Below, piece after piece: positions 1 to 8,914 of a DNA stretch of 64,000 nt. The position numbers and the translations under genes are program-made. This DNA is from Azospirillum oryzae (GTDB taxonomy: Bacteria; Pseudomonadota; Alphaproteobacteria; Azospirillales; Azospirillaceae). The DNA lies in contig NZ_VTTM01000015.1 in the NCBI RefSeq assembly GCF_008364795.1, positions 62,001-126,000 on the forward strand, given 5' to 3'. The first letter of the stretch is position 1; the number at the start of each line of letters is the position of its first letter. The notes beneath the pieces were generated by a model. It was not told the DNA's origin. It ran no database searches and saw nothing but the letters and a program-made list of their open reading frames with translations.

Positions 1-2126
1 TGGACCTCCACCGCCGGCATGTCCGACATCCGCATCGGCAGATAGCTGTCGAAGTTGGCCTGATCCACCTTGCCGTCGGTCATGGTGATCTCGTCGCGCA
101 GCGCATGGCCGATGCCCCAGCCGGCGCCGCCCTCCATCTGCGCCTTGACGATGTCGGGGTTGACGACCTCGCCGCAATCGACGGCGACGACGACGCGGTC
201 CACCTTGATCTGCCCCTTGGCGTCGACCGACACGTCGGCGACATGGGCGACATAGGTGTTGAAGCTTTCATGCACGGCGACGCCGCGGCCCTTGCCCTGC
301 GGCAGGGGCTGGCCCCAGCCGGCCTTCTCCGCCGCCAGCTTCAGCACGCCGGCCAGACGCGGATGATCCCTCAGCATCTCCATGCGGAAGGCCACCGGGT
401 CCTTGCCGGCCGCCTTGGCGAGGCGGTCGATCATCACCTCCTTGGCATAAGCCGTGTGGGTGTGCCCGACCGAGCGCCACCACAGCGTCGTGACCGGCGA
501 GGCGACGGTGTGCGCGTCGACCGCGAGGTTCGCCACCGGATAGGCCATGTCCGACGCGCCCTCGACCATCGTCGCGTCGACGCCGTTCTTGACCATCACC
601 GCCTCGAACGGCGTGCCGGCCATGAAGCTCTGGCCGACGATGCGTTGCTTCCAGCCGACCAGATCGCCCTTGGCATCGACCGCCGCCGTGATCTTGTGCA
701 GGACCAGCGGGCGGTAACGGCCGCCCTTGATGTCGTCCTCGCGCGTCCAGACCAGATGCACCGGGGCCTTGGGATAGGCCTTGGCGATCATCACCGCCTC
801 GGCGATGTAATCGGCGCTGGGGGTGGCGCGCCGGCCGAAGCTGCCGCCGGCCCACTGGGTCTCGATCTTCACCTGCTCCGGCTTGCAGCCCAGGATGTGG
901 GCGGCGACCATCTGCTCGACCGTCTGGAACTGCGACCCGGCCCAGATGGTGCAGCCACCCTCCGGGTTCAGCGCCACCACGGCGTTCAGCGGCTCCATCG
1001 GCGCATGGGCGAGGTAGGGGAAGACGAACTCGCCCTCCACCACATGGCCGCCCTTGGCCTTGGCGTCGGCGATGGCCTTCTCCGCATCGCCCTTGGCGGC
1101 GGCCACGTCACCCGGCTTTTCCGCCGCCTTGCGGTAGTCGGCCAGCATGGCGTCGGTGCCGCGGGTCTCGGCCTTGGCGTCGTCCCAGGTGACCGTCAGC
1201 GCCTCGCGGCCCTTGATGGCGGCCCAGGTGTTCTTCGCGATCACCGCGACGCCGACCGGCAGGCTGACCACGTCGATGACGCCCGGCACCTTGCGGGCGG
1301 CGGCGTCATCGACGCTCTTCACCGTGCCGCCGAAGCGCGGGCTGCGGGCCAGCACCGCCGTCACCTGACCGGGGCGTCGGATGTCCATGGCGAAGATGGC
1401 GGTGCCGTTGGTCTTGCTGACATGGTCCAGACGGTGCAGGTCCGGCTTGCCGATCAGCACATAGTCCTTCTTGTCCTTCAGCTTGACCTGCTGCGGCACC
1501 GGCAGCTTCGCCGCCTCCTCCGCCAACTCGCCGAAGGTCAGGCTGCGGTTGCTGGCGGCATGGCGAACGACACCCTTCGACACCGTCACCTCGCCGGCCG
1601 GCACCTTCCAGCGGGCAGCGGCGGCGGCGACCAGCATGGCGCGGGCGGCGGCGCCGGCCATGCGCAGCTCGTCCCAGCTGTTGGCGACGGCGGTGGAGCC
1701 GCCGGTGCCCTGGACGCCGAAGAAGTGGTTGGCGTACAGCTTCTGGTCGGCCGGGGCGAAGGCGCCGCGCACCTGGGACCAGTCGGCGTCAAGCTCCTCC
1801 GCCGCGATGGTGGCAAGGCCGGTGACGATGCCCTGGCCCTTGTCCAGATGCTTGGCCAGCACGGTGACCGTGTTGTCCGGCGCGACGATGATGAAGGCGT
1901 GCGGGCGCGGGTCGGCCGGGCCGACGATCTTGGGTGCCGCTTCCGCGGCCAGCGCCGGCATCGGCAGATGCGCGCCGATGACCAGCGCGCCGGCCCCGAC
2001 GCCGATGGCCTTCAGGAAGCCGCGGCGCGAAGGGGCCGACAGCGGACCGGGAGCGAAACCGGACTCCGGAAACCCGTGTTCGCCAAAACCATTTTGTGCG
2101 GCGTGGCGGATCAAATGATGCAGCAT
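1..2126 (-). CDS. iorB: Isoquinoline 1-oxidoreductase-type molybdopterin subunit (beta), 3' end beyond window
   Basis: Large subunit of a two-subunit molybdenum hydroxylase (xanthine oxidase family, isoquinoline 1-oxidoreductase branch); it binds the molybdenum cofactor and hydroxylates an aromatic N-heterocycle or aldehyde. The frame is open from the ATG at 2124-2126 to the left edge, about 708 residues, so the C-terminus is missing. Near residues 32-52 there is a twin-arginine signal (SRRGFLK followed by a Gly/Ala-rich stretch), which indicates folded export by Tat. Farther on are GTGGSTAVANSWDELR and the AGGSFGRR-type cofactor region. The [2Fe-2S] subunit gene lies immediately upstream with 3 bp between them, so the two are co-transcribed. 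Family assignment is firm; the substrate is unknown. Confidence 0.88.
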   Translation of the reverse strand, partial: MLHHLIRHAAQNGFGEHGFPESGFAPGPLSAPSRRGFLKAIGVGAGALVIGAHLPMPALAAEAAPKIVGPADPRPHAFIIVAPDNTVTVLAKHLDKGQGIVTGLATIAAEELDADWSQVRGAFAPADQKLYANHFFGVQGTGGSTAVANSWDELRMAGAAARAMLVAAAAARWKVPAGEVTVSKGVVRHAASNRSLTFGELAEEAAKLPVPQQVKLKDKKDYVLIGKPDLHRLDHVSKTNGTAIFAMDIRRPGQVTAVLARSPRFGGTVKSVDDAAARKVPGVIDVVSLPVGVAVIAKNTWAAIKGREALTVTWDDAKAETRGTDAMLADYRKAAEKPGDVAAAKGDAEKAIADAKAKGGHVVEGEFVFPYLAHAPMEPLNAVVALNPEGGCTIWAGSQFQTVEQMVAAHILGCKPEQVKIETQWAGGSFGRRATPSADYIAEAVMIAKAYPKAPVHLVWTREDDIKGGRYRPLVLHKITAAVDAKGDLVGWKQRIVGQSFMAGTPFEAVMVKNGVDATMVEGASDMAYPVANLAVDAHTVASPVTTLWWRSVGHTHTAYAKEVMIDRLAKAAGKDPVAFRMEMLRDHPRLAGVLKLAAEKAGWGQPLPQGKGRGVAVHESFNTYVAHVADVSVDAKGQIKVDRVVVAVDCGEVVNPDIVKAQMEGGAGWGIGHALRDEITMTDGKVDQANFDSYLPMRMSDMPAVEV

Positions 2127-2129
2127 GGA

Positions 2130-2591
2130 TCAGGCCCTCATCGTCTGGGCGGCATCCTTGATCGCCGCGCGGATGCGGACATAGGTGGCGCAGCGGCAGA
2201 CATTGCCGTCCATCGCCGCGTCGATGTCCTGGTCGGTCGGGTTCTGGTTGTCGGTCAGCAGCGCGATGGCGCTCATGATCTGGCCCGACTGGCAATAGCC
2301 GCACTGGACGACGTCCAGCTTCTGCCACGCCGCCTGGACGGCCTGGGCGGCCTTGCCCTTCACACCCTCGATGGTGGTGATCTTGCTGTCCGGCGTCAGC
2401 ATGCTGACCGGGGTCTGGCAGGCGCGGGTCGGCGTGCCGTCGACATGGACGGTGCAGGCGCCGCACTGGGCGATGCCGCAACCGAACTTGGTGCCGGTCA
2501 TGTTCAGCTCGTCCCGCAGAACCCACAGGAGCGGCATGTCCTCCGGAACGTCGACCTGACGCTCCTCGCCGTTGACGTTGATGCGAACCAT
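2130..2591 (-). CDS. iorA: (2Fe-2S)-binding subunit of isoquinoline 1-oxidoreductase-type enzyme
   Basis: A 153-residue small subunit that passes electrons from the molybdenum centre. It has an N-terminal plant-type ferredoxin domain with CGIAQCGAC and a following Cys, then a helical domain with CGYCQSGQI and CRC for the second cluster, the usual four-plus-four cysteine plan. The ATG at 2589-2591 (MVRINVNGEE) starts exactly where the family starts and has a GA-rich ribosome site; a start 15 codons upstream is possible but adds non-conserved sequence. First gene of the iorAB pair, divergent from the LysR gene at 2790. Confidence 0.9.
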   Translation of the reverse strand: MVRINVNGEERQVDVPEDMPLLWVLRDELNMTGTKFGCGIAQCGACTVHVDGTPTRACQTPVSMLTPDSKITTIEGVKGKAAQAVQAAWQKLDVVQCGYCQSGQIMSAIALLTDNQNPTDQDIDAAMDGNVCRCATYVRIRAAIKDAAQTMRA

Positions 2592-2789
2592 GGCTCTTGC
2601 CTCTTTCTCCCTGAACGGAACCGCCGGCTTTTTCATGACGGCGACGGGTCCCGCTGCCCGGTTGCGGGCCTTGGCTACGGATTGGGACTACGGATTGTTT
2701 TTTTGATTGTCGGCTGCTGGGTCAGCTCTGCCTCGACAGAATACACCGTCCAGTGCACAATGAAGTAGGAGGCTTTGGTTCATATCGTC

Positions 2790-3704
2790 ATGAAAGCTAT
2801 TCATAACCCTGCGCTCGACCTCAACCTCATCAAGGTGTTCGACGCGCTGCTGGAGACCCGCAACGTCTCCCGTGCGGCCGAGGCGCTGGGCGTCAGCCAG
2901 TCGGCGGTCAGCCACGCGCTGGCCCGGCTGCGCACGCTGGTCGGGGATCCGCTGTTCGTGCGCACCGGCAACAGGATGGAGCCGACGCCACGCGCCCAGC
3001 GTCTGGCGGAACCGCTGCGCGACCTGCTGGTCGGCGCCACCCGCGCCCTGTCGGCGGAGGAGGATTTCGATCCCCAGCGGGAGGAGCGGAACTTCACCAT
3101 CTCCACCCCCGATTCGATGCAGGCGGTGCTGCTGACCGGCATCCTGCGCGACGCGGCGGAGGGCGATCTGCGGGTGTCGGTCTCGCTGCTCAGCCTCGAT
3201 CCGGATGCCATGCTGAACGCGCTGGACGACGGCACGCTGGACCTCGCCATCGGCTATCTGCCGGAGGTGCGGCGCTGGCACGACCGGCAGGTGCTGTACC
3301 GGGAAACCCATGTCTGCCTGTTCAACCCGGCGCTGGTCCCGGTCATCCCGCCCATCGGGCTGGAGGATTACACCCGCTATCCGCACCTGATGCCGTCGCT
3401 GCGGGGCGGACTGACCAGCTTCATCGACGACGAGTTGGCGGCGCTTGGCACAAGGCGGCGCGTCGCCGCCTCCACCACCCAGTTCCTGGCGATCCCGATG
3501 ATCCTGACCCAGGCGCCGATGCTGACCTCGCTGCCCGCCCGGCTGGCCCAATTGTGCGCCGATGCGCTGGGACTAGCCATCAGCCCGCTGCCCTTCGACA
3601 TCGGCGACTACGAGGTGTCAATGATCTGGCACCGCCGCAACACCGGCTCCCCCTCCCATGGATGGTTGCGGCAACGAATGGCCGAGGAAGCGGCGAAACT
3701 GTAG
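2790..3704 (+). CDS. LysR-family transcriptional regulator beside iorAB
   Basis: A 304-residue LysR protein: N-terminal helix-turn-helix (VSRAAEALGVSQSAVSHAL, about residues 26-44), then a periplasmic-binding-protein-like effector domain. The sequence around LDLNLIKVFDALLETRNVS resembles the NodD/NahR branch, whose members often sense aromatic compounds. It diverges from iorAB across about 200 bp, so it probably controls that operon; this is inferred from position. Start is uncertain: AGGAGG at 2767-2772 is too far from the ATG at 2790 and too close to a TTG at 2775. Confidence 0.88.
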   Translation: MKAIHNPALDLNLIKVFDALLETRNVSRAAEALGVSQSAVSHALARLRTLVGDPLFVRTGNRMEPTPRAQRLAEPLRDLLVGATRALSAEEDFDPQREERNFTISTPDSMQAVLLTGILRDAAEGDLRVSVSLLSLDPDAMLNALDDGTLDLAIGYLPEVRRWHDRQVLYRETHVCLFNPALVPVIPPIGLEDYTRYPHLMPSLRGGLTSFIDDELAALGTRRRVAASTTQFLAIPMILTQAPMLTSLPARLAQLCADALGLAISPLPFDIGDYEVSMIWHRRNTGSPSHGWLRQRMAEEAAKL

Positions 3705-3933
3705 GGCGATCGCGCGCCAGTCCAACCCCGCATACACGGAAATGCACGCAAAAAAAGAGTTTCCTGAGTGAATTTCCATTGAGCGCGCAAGGTTATCAAC
3801 GCTAGATCATCATCCATACCAATAATTTCTTGCCACGCGGGTGGTTCCGCCATCCGTGGCCGCTTCTTTATACGCCCGATCCCGCGCGGCCGGTCCGCCA
3901 CGGCTTCGTGCGCCCTCACGGAAAGGAATCGAC

Positions 3934-5946
3934 ATGAGTTTCCTGAACCCGGTGCGCCTCGTTTTTTCAGGGACTTTCCAGGCCGACGTCTCGACGGTGA
4001 ACAACGACGTCCGCCATTACGACAGTGAAAGCTTCGAGTCCTCCTATCAGGAATTCCAACAAAAGCTGCCGAGCGGCGCCACCGTCGCCAACGGCTGGTG
4101 GAACCCGACCGGGTCCGGCGCCTTCCGCCTGATCGACTGCAAGGTGGTGGGGCTGGGCTTCGCCGACGGCAGCTTCGTCGATACGCCGGGCGCCGACGCC
4201 GCGCTGGGCATGCTGATCGGCGGGTCGACCGACCGCACCAGCGGCAAGCTTGTCGATCTCGACCCGCAGTGGCAGATGGCCTCCGCCCCCTGGGGGCTGG
4301 ACGTGCGGCTGACCGACGGCAGGACGCCGGCCTTCTTCGGCGGACGCTATCAGCCGAACCCTTTCCGCGACCTGTGGTTCAACCGGAACATCAACGCCCA
4401 GTCCGACAGCGCCGCCTCCTCCACCTTCCAGTCGGTGCTGGAGAATGTTGAATGGGCCGACGAGGCGATGCTCAGCCCCTTCCTGCGGCAGCTGCGCGAC
4501 GCCACCACCGGCAACATGCTGTCGATCCGGCTGGCGACCTTCGGCTACAACGGCAACGTCAAGGATCCGCGCTTCACGCTGGGCACCGTGGTGGGCACCA
4601 TCGGCCCGCAGCTGGACGGCGAGCCGACCTCCTTCATCCGTGGCCGCCGCTTCATCCCCGCCAACAACATCCCCAACAGCTGGGCCGGCATCACCTATTT
4701 CTCCGGCCAGATCGACGGGCCGTCGCAGACCGCCTTCCTCGACCTTTCGAACGCCCTGCAGATCGTCGATTCCAAGGGCACGCCCAACCCCATCGGCGCC
4801 CTGACGCTGGGCATCCTGCGTGACGCCTCGATGGCGGAGAACACGCCGGTCACGCCGGACAGCTTCCTGCCCATCGCCCGCATCCCCTATGGCGATCCGG
4901 ACTGGCTGGCGAAGACCGCCGGCGTCTTCGCCGCCAAGCTGACCGACGAGCAGTTCGCCCTGTCCAAGACCAACCCGCTGGCCCTGGTGACGGTGTCGGA
5001 GACCAATCCGGGCAGCACCGACCTCGACCTCGGCTATGGCATCGTCGCCATCCGCGAAGCGCAGGACGGTCTCTATGTCTGCGCCGAGCCGCTGGTCCAC
5101 CGCATCGACGGCGCCGGCCGGGCGGAATCGCTGGTCTATGCCACCCGCTACGGCCAGCCGGTGCCCGGCGCTTCCATCGCCATCACCCAGATGGGCCGCA
5201 TCCCCGGCCAGGGCGGCGGTTTCGGCGTCGACCAGCCGAGCGCGCCGATCCCCGACATGGGCGTGCCCGAATCGGCGGTGACCTTCACCGTCGGCGGCGC
5301 TCAGGCCACCGGCGGCACCATCACTGCCGACGAGGACGGCGTCGCCCGGATGGAGATCTCCACCCAATCGCCGGGCAACCCGCGCGGCTACATCGACGGG
5401 CAGGTCTATCTGATCGACTACCGCATTCCGGGCCAGAGCAACACGGCGCGCTCGACCTTCGATTACGTCGTCCTGCATGTCCGCGACGATTTCGACGTGC
5501 CGACCGAACCGACCTGGGACGACATCGCGCCGATCATGACGCAGTACGGCAACCTGTACCCGATCATGAGCAAGCATCTGGTCGATCTCAGCAGCGAAGC
5601 CTCCTGCGCCCGCCACGCCGACATCCTGCATCTGGCCTTCTCCCTGCCGGAGACCGACCCGAACTACATGCCGGTCACCCGCGACCTGTCAGTCTACAAG
5701 CGCGAGACCATCCTCGCCTGGCTGGCGAAGGTCCAGCGTGGCGAGACGGCGGTGCAGGCCAAGGCGCATCAGGCTTTTACCGCGGCTTCCGGCGGCGGCG
5801 CATCCGCCCCCGGCCTGCGCACCGGCCCGTCGGGCGCCGCTCCGGCCAAGGCTGCCACCGCGACGCCGGACCAGCCGACGGCGGCCGACGGCAAGACCCG
5901 CTTCGCCAAGAACTTCGCCCGCGTCTCCACGCCGTCGCGCTCCTGA
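3934..5946 (+). CDS. Protein resembling the N-terminal (non-ferritin) part of VioB
   Basis: A 670-residue protein with no catalytic motif that I recognise. Its N-terminus (MSFLNPVRLVFSGTFQAD, then VNND) matches in pattern the start of violacein enzyme VioB (MS-L--P-I-F-G---A----N-D). Residues about 530-605 carry a YPIMS block, a Cys in the following helix, then NYMPVTRDLS and KRETILAWL, again the order seen in VioB just before its ferritin-like domain. The C-terminal 60 residues are Ala/Pro-rich. The ATG at 3934 follows GAAAGGAA. The next gene, 28 bp on, encodes the ferritin-like part, so the pair looks like a VioB split into two proteins. No VioA/RebO oxidase is nearby, so the substrate is unknown. 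Confidence 0.7.
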   Translation: MSFLNPVRLVFSGTFQADVSTVNNDVRHYDSESFESSYQEFQQKLPSGATVANGWWNPTGSGAFRLIDCKVVGLGFADGSFVDTPGADAALGMLIGGSTDRTSGKLVDLDPQWQMASAPWGLDVRLTDGRTPAFFGGRYQPNPFRDLWFNRNINAQSDSAASSTFQSVLENVEWADEAMLSPFLRQLRDATTGNMLSIRLATFGYNGNVKDPRFTLGTVVGTIGPQLDGEPTSFIRGRRFIPANNIPNSWAGITYFSGQIDGPSQTAFLDLSNALQIVDSKGTPNPIGALTLGILRDASMAENTPVTPDSFLPIARIPYGDPDWLAKTAGVFAAKLTDEQFALSKTNPLALVTVSETNPGSTDLDLGYGIVAIREAQDGLYVCAEPLVHRIDGAGRAESLVYATRYGQPVPGASIAITQMGRIPGQGGGFGVDQPSAPIPDMGVPESAVTFTVGGAQATGGTITADEDGVARMEISTQSPGNPRGYIDGQVYLIDYRIPGQSNTARSTFDYVVLHVRDDFDVPTEPTWDDIAPIMTQYGNLYPIMSKHLVDLSSEASCARHADILHLAFSLPETDPNYMPVTRDLSVYKRETILAWLAKVQRGETAVQAKAHQAFTAASGGGASAPGLRTGPSGAAPAKAATATPDQPTAADGKTRFAKNFARVSTPSRS

Positions 5947-5974
5947 CACCCGATCCTAAGGGAAGGAATCAGCC

Positions 5975-7045
5975 ATGCTGAAGCTTCAGCCGCACTTCGC
6001 CCAGGGCATCGACACCGTCCAGGTCCTGCGCAACGCCCTGCAATCCGCGGTGGAGTTCGAGCACGCCACGCTCCCCGCCTATCTGACCGCCCTCTATTCG
6101 ATCAAGCCCGGCACCAACCGGGAAGCGGCGGCCATCATCGGTTCGGTTTCGGTGCAGGAAATGCTGCACATGACCATCGCCGCCAACGTCCTGAACGCGG
6201 TCGGCGGCCATCCGGTGATCGACAAGCCGGGCTTCATCCCGGTCTATCCCGGCCCGCTGCCGATGGGCATCCATGAAGGGCTGACCGTCTCGCTGGGCAA
6301 GCTGACCCGCGGCCTCGTCTACGACGTCTTCATGACCATCGAGGAGCCGGAGGTGCCGCAGGCCTTTCCGGTGAAGCAGCCGGCGCTCGCCATGTTCCAG
6401 ATGAAGGCGGCGGCGGCGCGGGAGCCGGGCTTCGCCACCATCGGCGAATTCTACGCGGCGATTTCCAAGGCCATCGGCGAGTTGGGGGAGGAGATCTTCA
6501 CCGGCAATCCGTCCTATCAGGTGGTGGACAACACCTGGTTCCCGCCCGACCAGCTGTTCCCGGTCACCGACGTGGCGAGCGCCCAGCGCGCCATCGAGGT
6601 GATCGTCGAACAGGGGGAGGGCACCCCCCAATCACCGCGCGAGGCGGACAACGAGGCGGCGCTGGCCCATTACTACCGTCTGGCGCAGATCGTCTACGCC
6701 CGCCGGCTGGTGAAGGACCGGGACGAGCCGCTGGGCTGGTCCTATTCCGGTGCCCCCGTCGGCCTCGACCCGGCCGGGATCTGGAACCTCTATCCCAACG
6801 CCAAGACGGTGGACTATCCGGAGGGCAGCCGCGCCCGTACGGTGTCGCAGCAGTTCAACACCACCTACACGGCGCTGCTGACCTCGCTGCACATCACCTT
6901 CAACGGCCAGCCGGAACGGCTGCGCGCCGCCATCGGCCTGATGTACGAACTGAAGCTGACCGCCGACCAGCTGGTGGCGATCCCGCTTCCCGGCACCGAT
7001 TACACCGCGGCGCCGACCTTCGAGTATTCGCCGGTGAATGTGTAA
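5975..7045 (+). CDS. Ferritin-like protein of the VioB/iminophenyl-pyruvate dimer synthase family
   Basis: A 356-residue ferritin-like domain protein (the PF12902 type that forms the C-terminal half of VioB, StaD and RebD). Likely metal ligands are Glu29 in VEFEHATLPAYL, and Glu62 and His65 in QEMLHM. The later segment EQGEGTPQSP...AHYYRL matches VioB's DQGEGG...HFQRL. In violacein and rebeccamycin-type pathways this fold couples two imine molecules from an amino-acid oxidase. Here it stands in an operon with a separate N-terminal-like protein. GGAAGGA precedes the ATG. Family is clear; the reaction is not. Confidence 0.78.
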   Translation: MLKLQPHFAQGIDTVQVLRNALQSAVEFEHATLPAYLTALYSIKPGTNREAAAIIGSVSVQEMLHMTIAANVLNAVGGHPVIDKPGFIPVYPGPLPMGIHEGLTVSLGKLTRGLVYDVFMTIEEPEVPQAFPVKQPALAMFQMKAAAAREPGFATIGEFYAAISKAIGELGEEIFTGNPSYQVVDNTWFPPDQLFPVTDVASAQRAIEVIVEQGEGTPQSPREADNEAALAHYYRLAQIVYARRLVKDRDEPLGWSYSGAPVGLDPAGIWNLYPNAKTVDYPEGSRARTVSQQFNTTYTALLTSLHITFNGQPERLRAAIGLMYELKLTADQLVAIPLPGTDYTAAPTFEYSPVNV

Positions 7046-7061
7046 TCCGACGCGGAAGAAG

Positions 7062-7181
7062 TCCCCTCTCCCCCCTGGGGAGAGGGTTAGGGTGAGGGGG
7101 TCGCATGGCGTGGATCTCTTCGGCCGCGCCGAACCCCCTCATCCCGACCTTCTCCCCAGCGGGGAGAAGGGGTTGGGTTGC
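7062..7181. repeat. Dispersed palindromic intergenic repeat, copy 1 (complete form)
   Basis: Two imperfect palindromic arms, CTCTCCCC...GGGGAGAGGG and CTTCTCCCC...GGGGAGAAGG, flank a middle palindrome TTCGGCCGCGCCGAA. The same arrangement occurs at 24645-24754; related arms are at 16637-16790 and 37773-37799. This copy lies between two convergent genes and could fold in both transcripts. Confidence 0.85.
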
Positions 7182-7190
7182 GATCCCCCC

Positions 7191-8036
7191 TCAATCAGCA
7201 GTCACCGACCGGATTTCGTCCTGGCTGAAGCGCTGCTGTTCCTCCATCACCATTTGGGACAGCTCGCGCTTCAGGCGGTTGAATTCCGGGGCGGAGCCGT
7301 CGCGGGGGCGCGGCATGTCGACGGCGACGTCGCGCTTGATGGTGCCCGGCCGGTAGGTCATCACGATGATGCGGTCGGCCAGATAGATGCTCTCCTCGAT
7401 GGAGTGGGTGACGAACAGGATGGTCTTGCCGACCTCCTCCCAGATGCGCAGCAGCTCGTCCTGAAGCGTGCGGCGGGTCAGGGCGTCGAGCGCGCCGAAC
7501 GGCTCGTCCATCAGCAGGATCGGGCTGTCGAGCGCCAGGACGCGGGCGATGGCGACGCGCTGGCGCATGCCGCCCGACAGGTCCTTGGGGAAGCGGTTGC
7601 GGAAATCCTGCAGATGCAGCTTCTGCAGCAGCCACTCCACCCGCTCGGCGATCTCGGCCTTGGACATCCCCTTGATCTCCAGGCCGAAGGCGACGTTCTG
7701 CGCCACCGTCATCCAGGGGAACAGGGCATATTCCTGGAACACCATGCCGCGGTCGGGACCGGGTTCGGTGATGGTGCGGCCATCGACGGTGACGGTGCCC
7801 TTCGTCGGCGGCTGGAACCCGGCGACGGCGTTCAGCAGCGTGGACTTGCCGCAACCCGACGGACCCAGCAGGCAGACGAACTCGCCCTTGCGGATGTCGA
7901 GGTCGATGTTCTGCAGGGCGACGATCTTCTGCGCACCCACGGCGAAGGTCTTCTCCACCCCGCGCACCTGGATCTGCACGGGCGCGGCGGCGGGAACGGG
8001 CGCGGTGTCGGCAACGGTCTTCAGCATGGACATCAT
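7191..8036 (-). CDS. ABC transporter ATP-binding protein, nitrate/sulfonate/taurine class
   Basis: A 281-residue ATPase that powers import through the permease encoded just upstream. It has Walker A GPSGCGKS, signature LSGGMRQR, Walker B ILLMDEPFGALD and the switch histidine in FVTHSIEE. Similarity is to SsuB/TauB/NrtD. The ATG at 8034-8036 has GGGGAGGA about eight bases upstream; a longer frame starts only with TTG and overlaps the permease. Last gene of a binding protein-permease-ATPase operon. Substrate is not determined by sequence. Confidence 0.88.
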   Translation of the reverse strand: MMSMLKTVADTAPVPAAAPVQIQVRGVEKTFAVGAQKIVALQNIDLDIRKGEFVCLLGPSGCGKSTLLNAVAGFQPPTKGTVTVDGRTITEPGPDRGMVFQEYALFPWMTVAQNVAFGLEIKGMSKAEIAERVEWLLQKLHLQDFRNRFPKDLSGGMRQRVAIARVLALDSPILLMDEPFGALDALTRRTLQDELLRIWEEVGKTILFVTHSIEESIYLADRIIVMTYRPGTIKRDVAVDMPRPRDGSAPEFNRLKRELSQMVMEEQQRFSQDEIRSVTAD

Positions 8037-8052
8037 CTCCAGTTCCTCCCCA

Positions 8053-8886
8053 TCAATTCTCAAGCCCGCGGTGCCAGCGCAGCAGGTGGTTGTTCAGGCG
8101 GTTCATGCCGATGTCGATGGCGAGACCCAGCAGGCCGATGGTGAACATCCCGGCGATGATCTTGTCCGACCACATGAACTCGCGCGCTTCCAGGATGCGG
8201 AAGCCGAGGCCGGAGTTGACGGCGATCATCTCCGACACGATGACGACGATGAAGGCGGTGCCGATGCCGATCCGGGCGCCGGCCAGGATGTAGGGGGTGG
8301 CGGCCGGCAGGATGACGCGGACGAACATGGTCAACCGGCCGGCGCCCAAATTGCGGGCGGCGCGCAGATAGATGCCGTCGACATGGCGCACCCCGGCGAT
8401 GGTGTTCATCAGCACCGGGAAGAAGGCGCCGATGGCGATCAGAAAGATTGCCGGCGGGTTGCCCAGCCCGAACCACAGGATCGACAGCGGGATGTAGGCG
8501 ATGGGCGGGATCGGCCGCAGCACCTGCATCAGCGGATCGAACAGCGCGTAGATGCGCGGGTTGCCGCCCATGGCGAGACCCAGCGGAAGGGCCAGCCCGG
8601 CGCCGACGGCGAAGCCCAACACCACGCGGTACAGGCTGGACCAGGCGTCGAACAGCATCTCGCCCGACAGCGCCCACAGGATCCAGCTGGATTGCGCGGG
8701 ATCATAGGGCTCGGTCGGCAGCAGATAGGCCCACCAGCGCTCCACCACCGCGACGGGCGACGGCAGAACCACTTGGTTGATCAGGCCGGAACTGGACAGG
8801 GCCTGCCACAGCGCGATGGCGAGGACCGGAACCAGGGCGCCGCGCGCGACGGCGGCGGGCGAGAAACGGGGCTTGGCTTGGGACAT
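8053..8886 (-). CDS. ABC transporter permease, SsuC/TauC-like
   Basis: A 277-residue inner-membrane permease of the single-subunit type that acts as a dimer. The EAA-like coupling loop (AARNLGAGRLTMF then VILPAATPYILAG) contacts the ATPase. Several hydrophobic segments span the length. AGGAGGA precedes the ATG at 8886. It lies between the binding protein and ATPase genes. Confidence 0.88.
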   Translation of the reverse strand: MSQAKPRFSPAAVARGALVPVLAIALWQALSSSGLINQVVLPSPVAVVERWWAYLLPTEPYDPAQSSWILWALSGEMLFDAWSSLYRVVLGFAVGAGLALPLGLAMGGNPRIYALFDPLMQVLRPIPPIAYIPLSILWFGLGNPPAIFLIAIGAFFPVLMNTIAGVRHVDGIYLRAARNLGAGRLTMFVRVILPAATPYILAGARIGIGTAFIVVIVSEMIAVNSGLGFRILEAREFMWSDKIIAGMFTIGLLGLAIDIGMNRLNNHLLRWHRGLEN

Positions 8887-8914
8887 CGGGCGTCCTCCTT
8901 CCGCTGGGTGTGGC

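Noticed and set aside
105..2768. An 887-codon rightward open frame over the molybdenum enzyme genes
   Set aside because: It is antisense to iorAB, is rich in Arg/Gly/His/Asp runs and shows no domain; high GC suppresses stops. The opposite strand encodes clear family motifs throughout.
3934..7045. A violacein or indolocarbazole biosynthetic cluster
   Set aside because: Only the VioB-like pair is present; there is no VioA/RebO, VioC/D/E or P450 gene in the flanking 10 kb.
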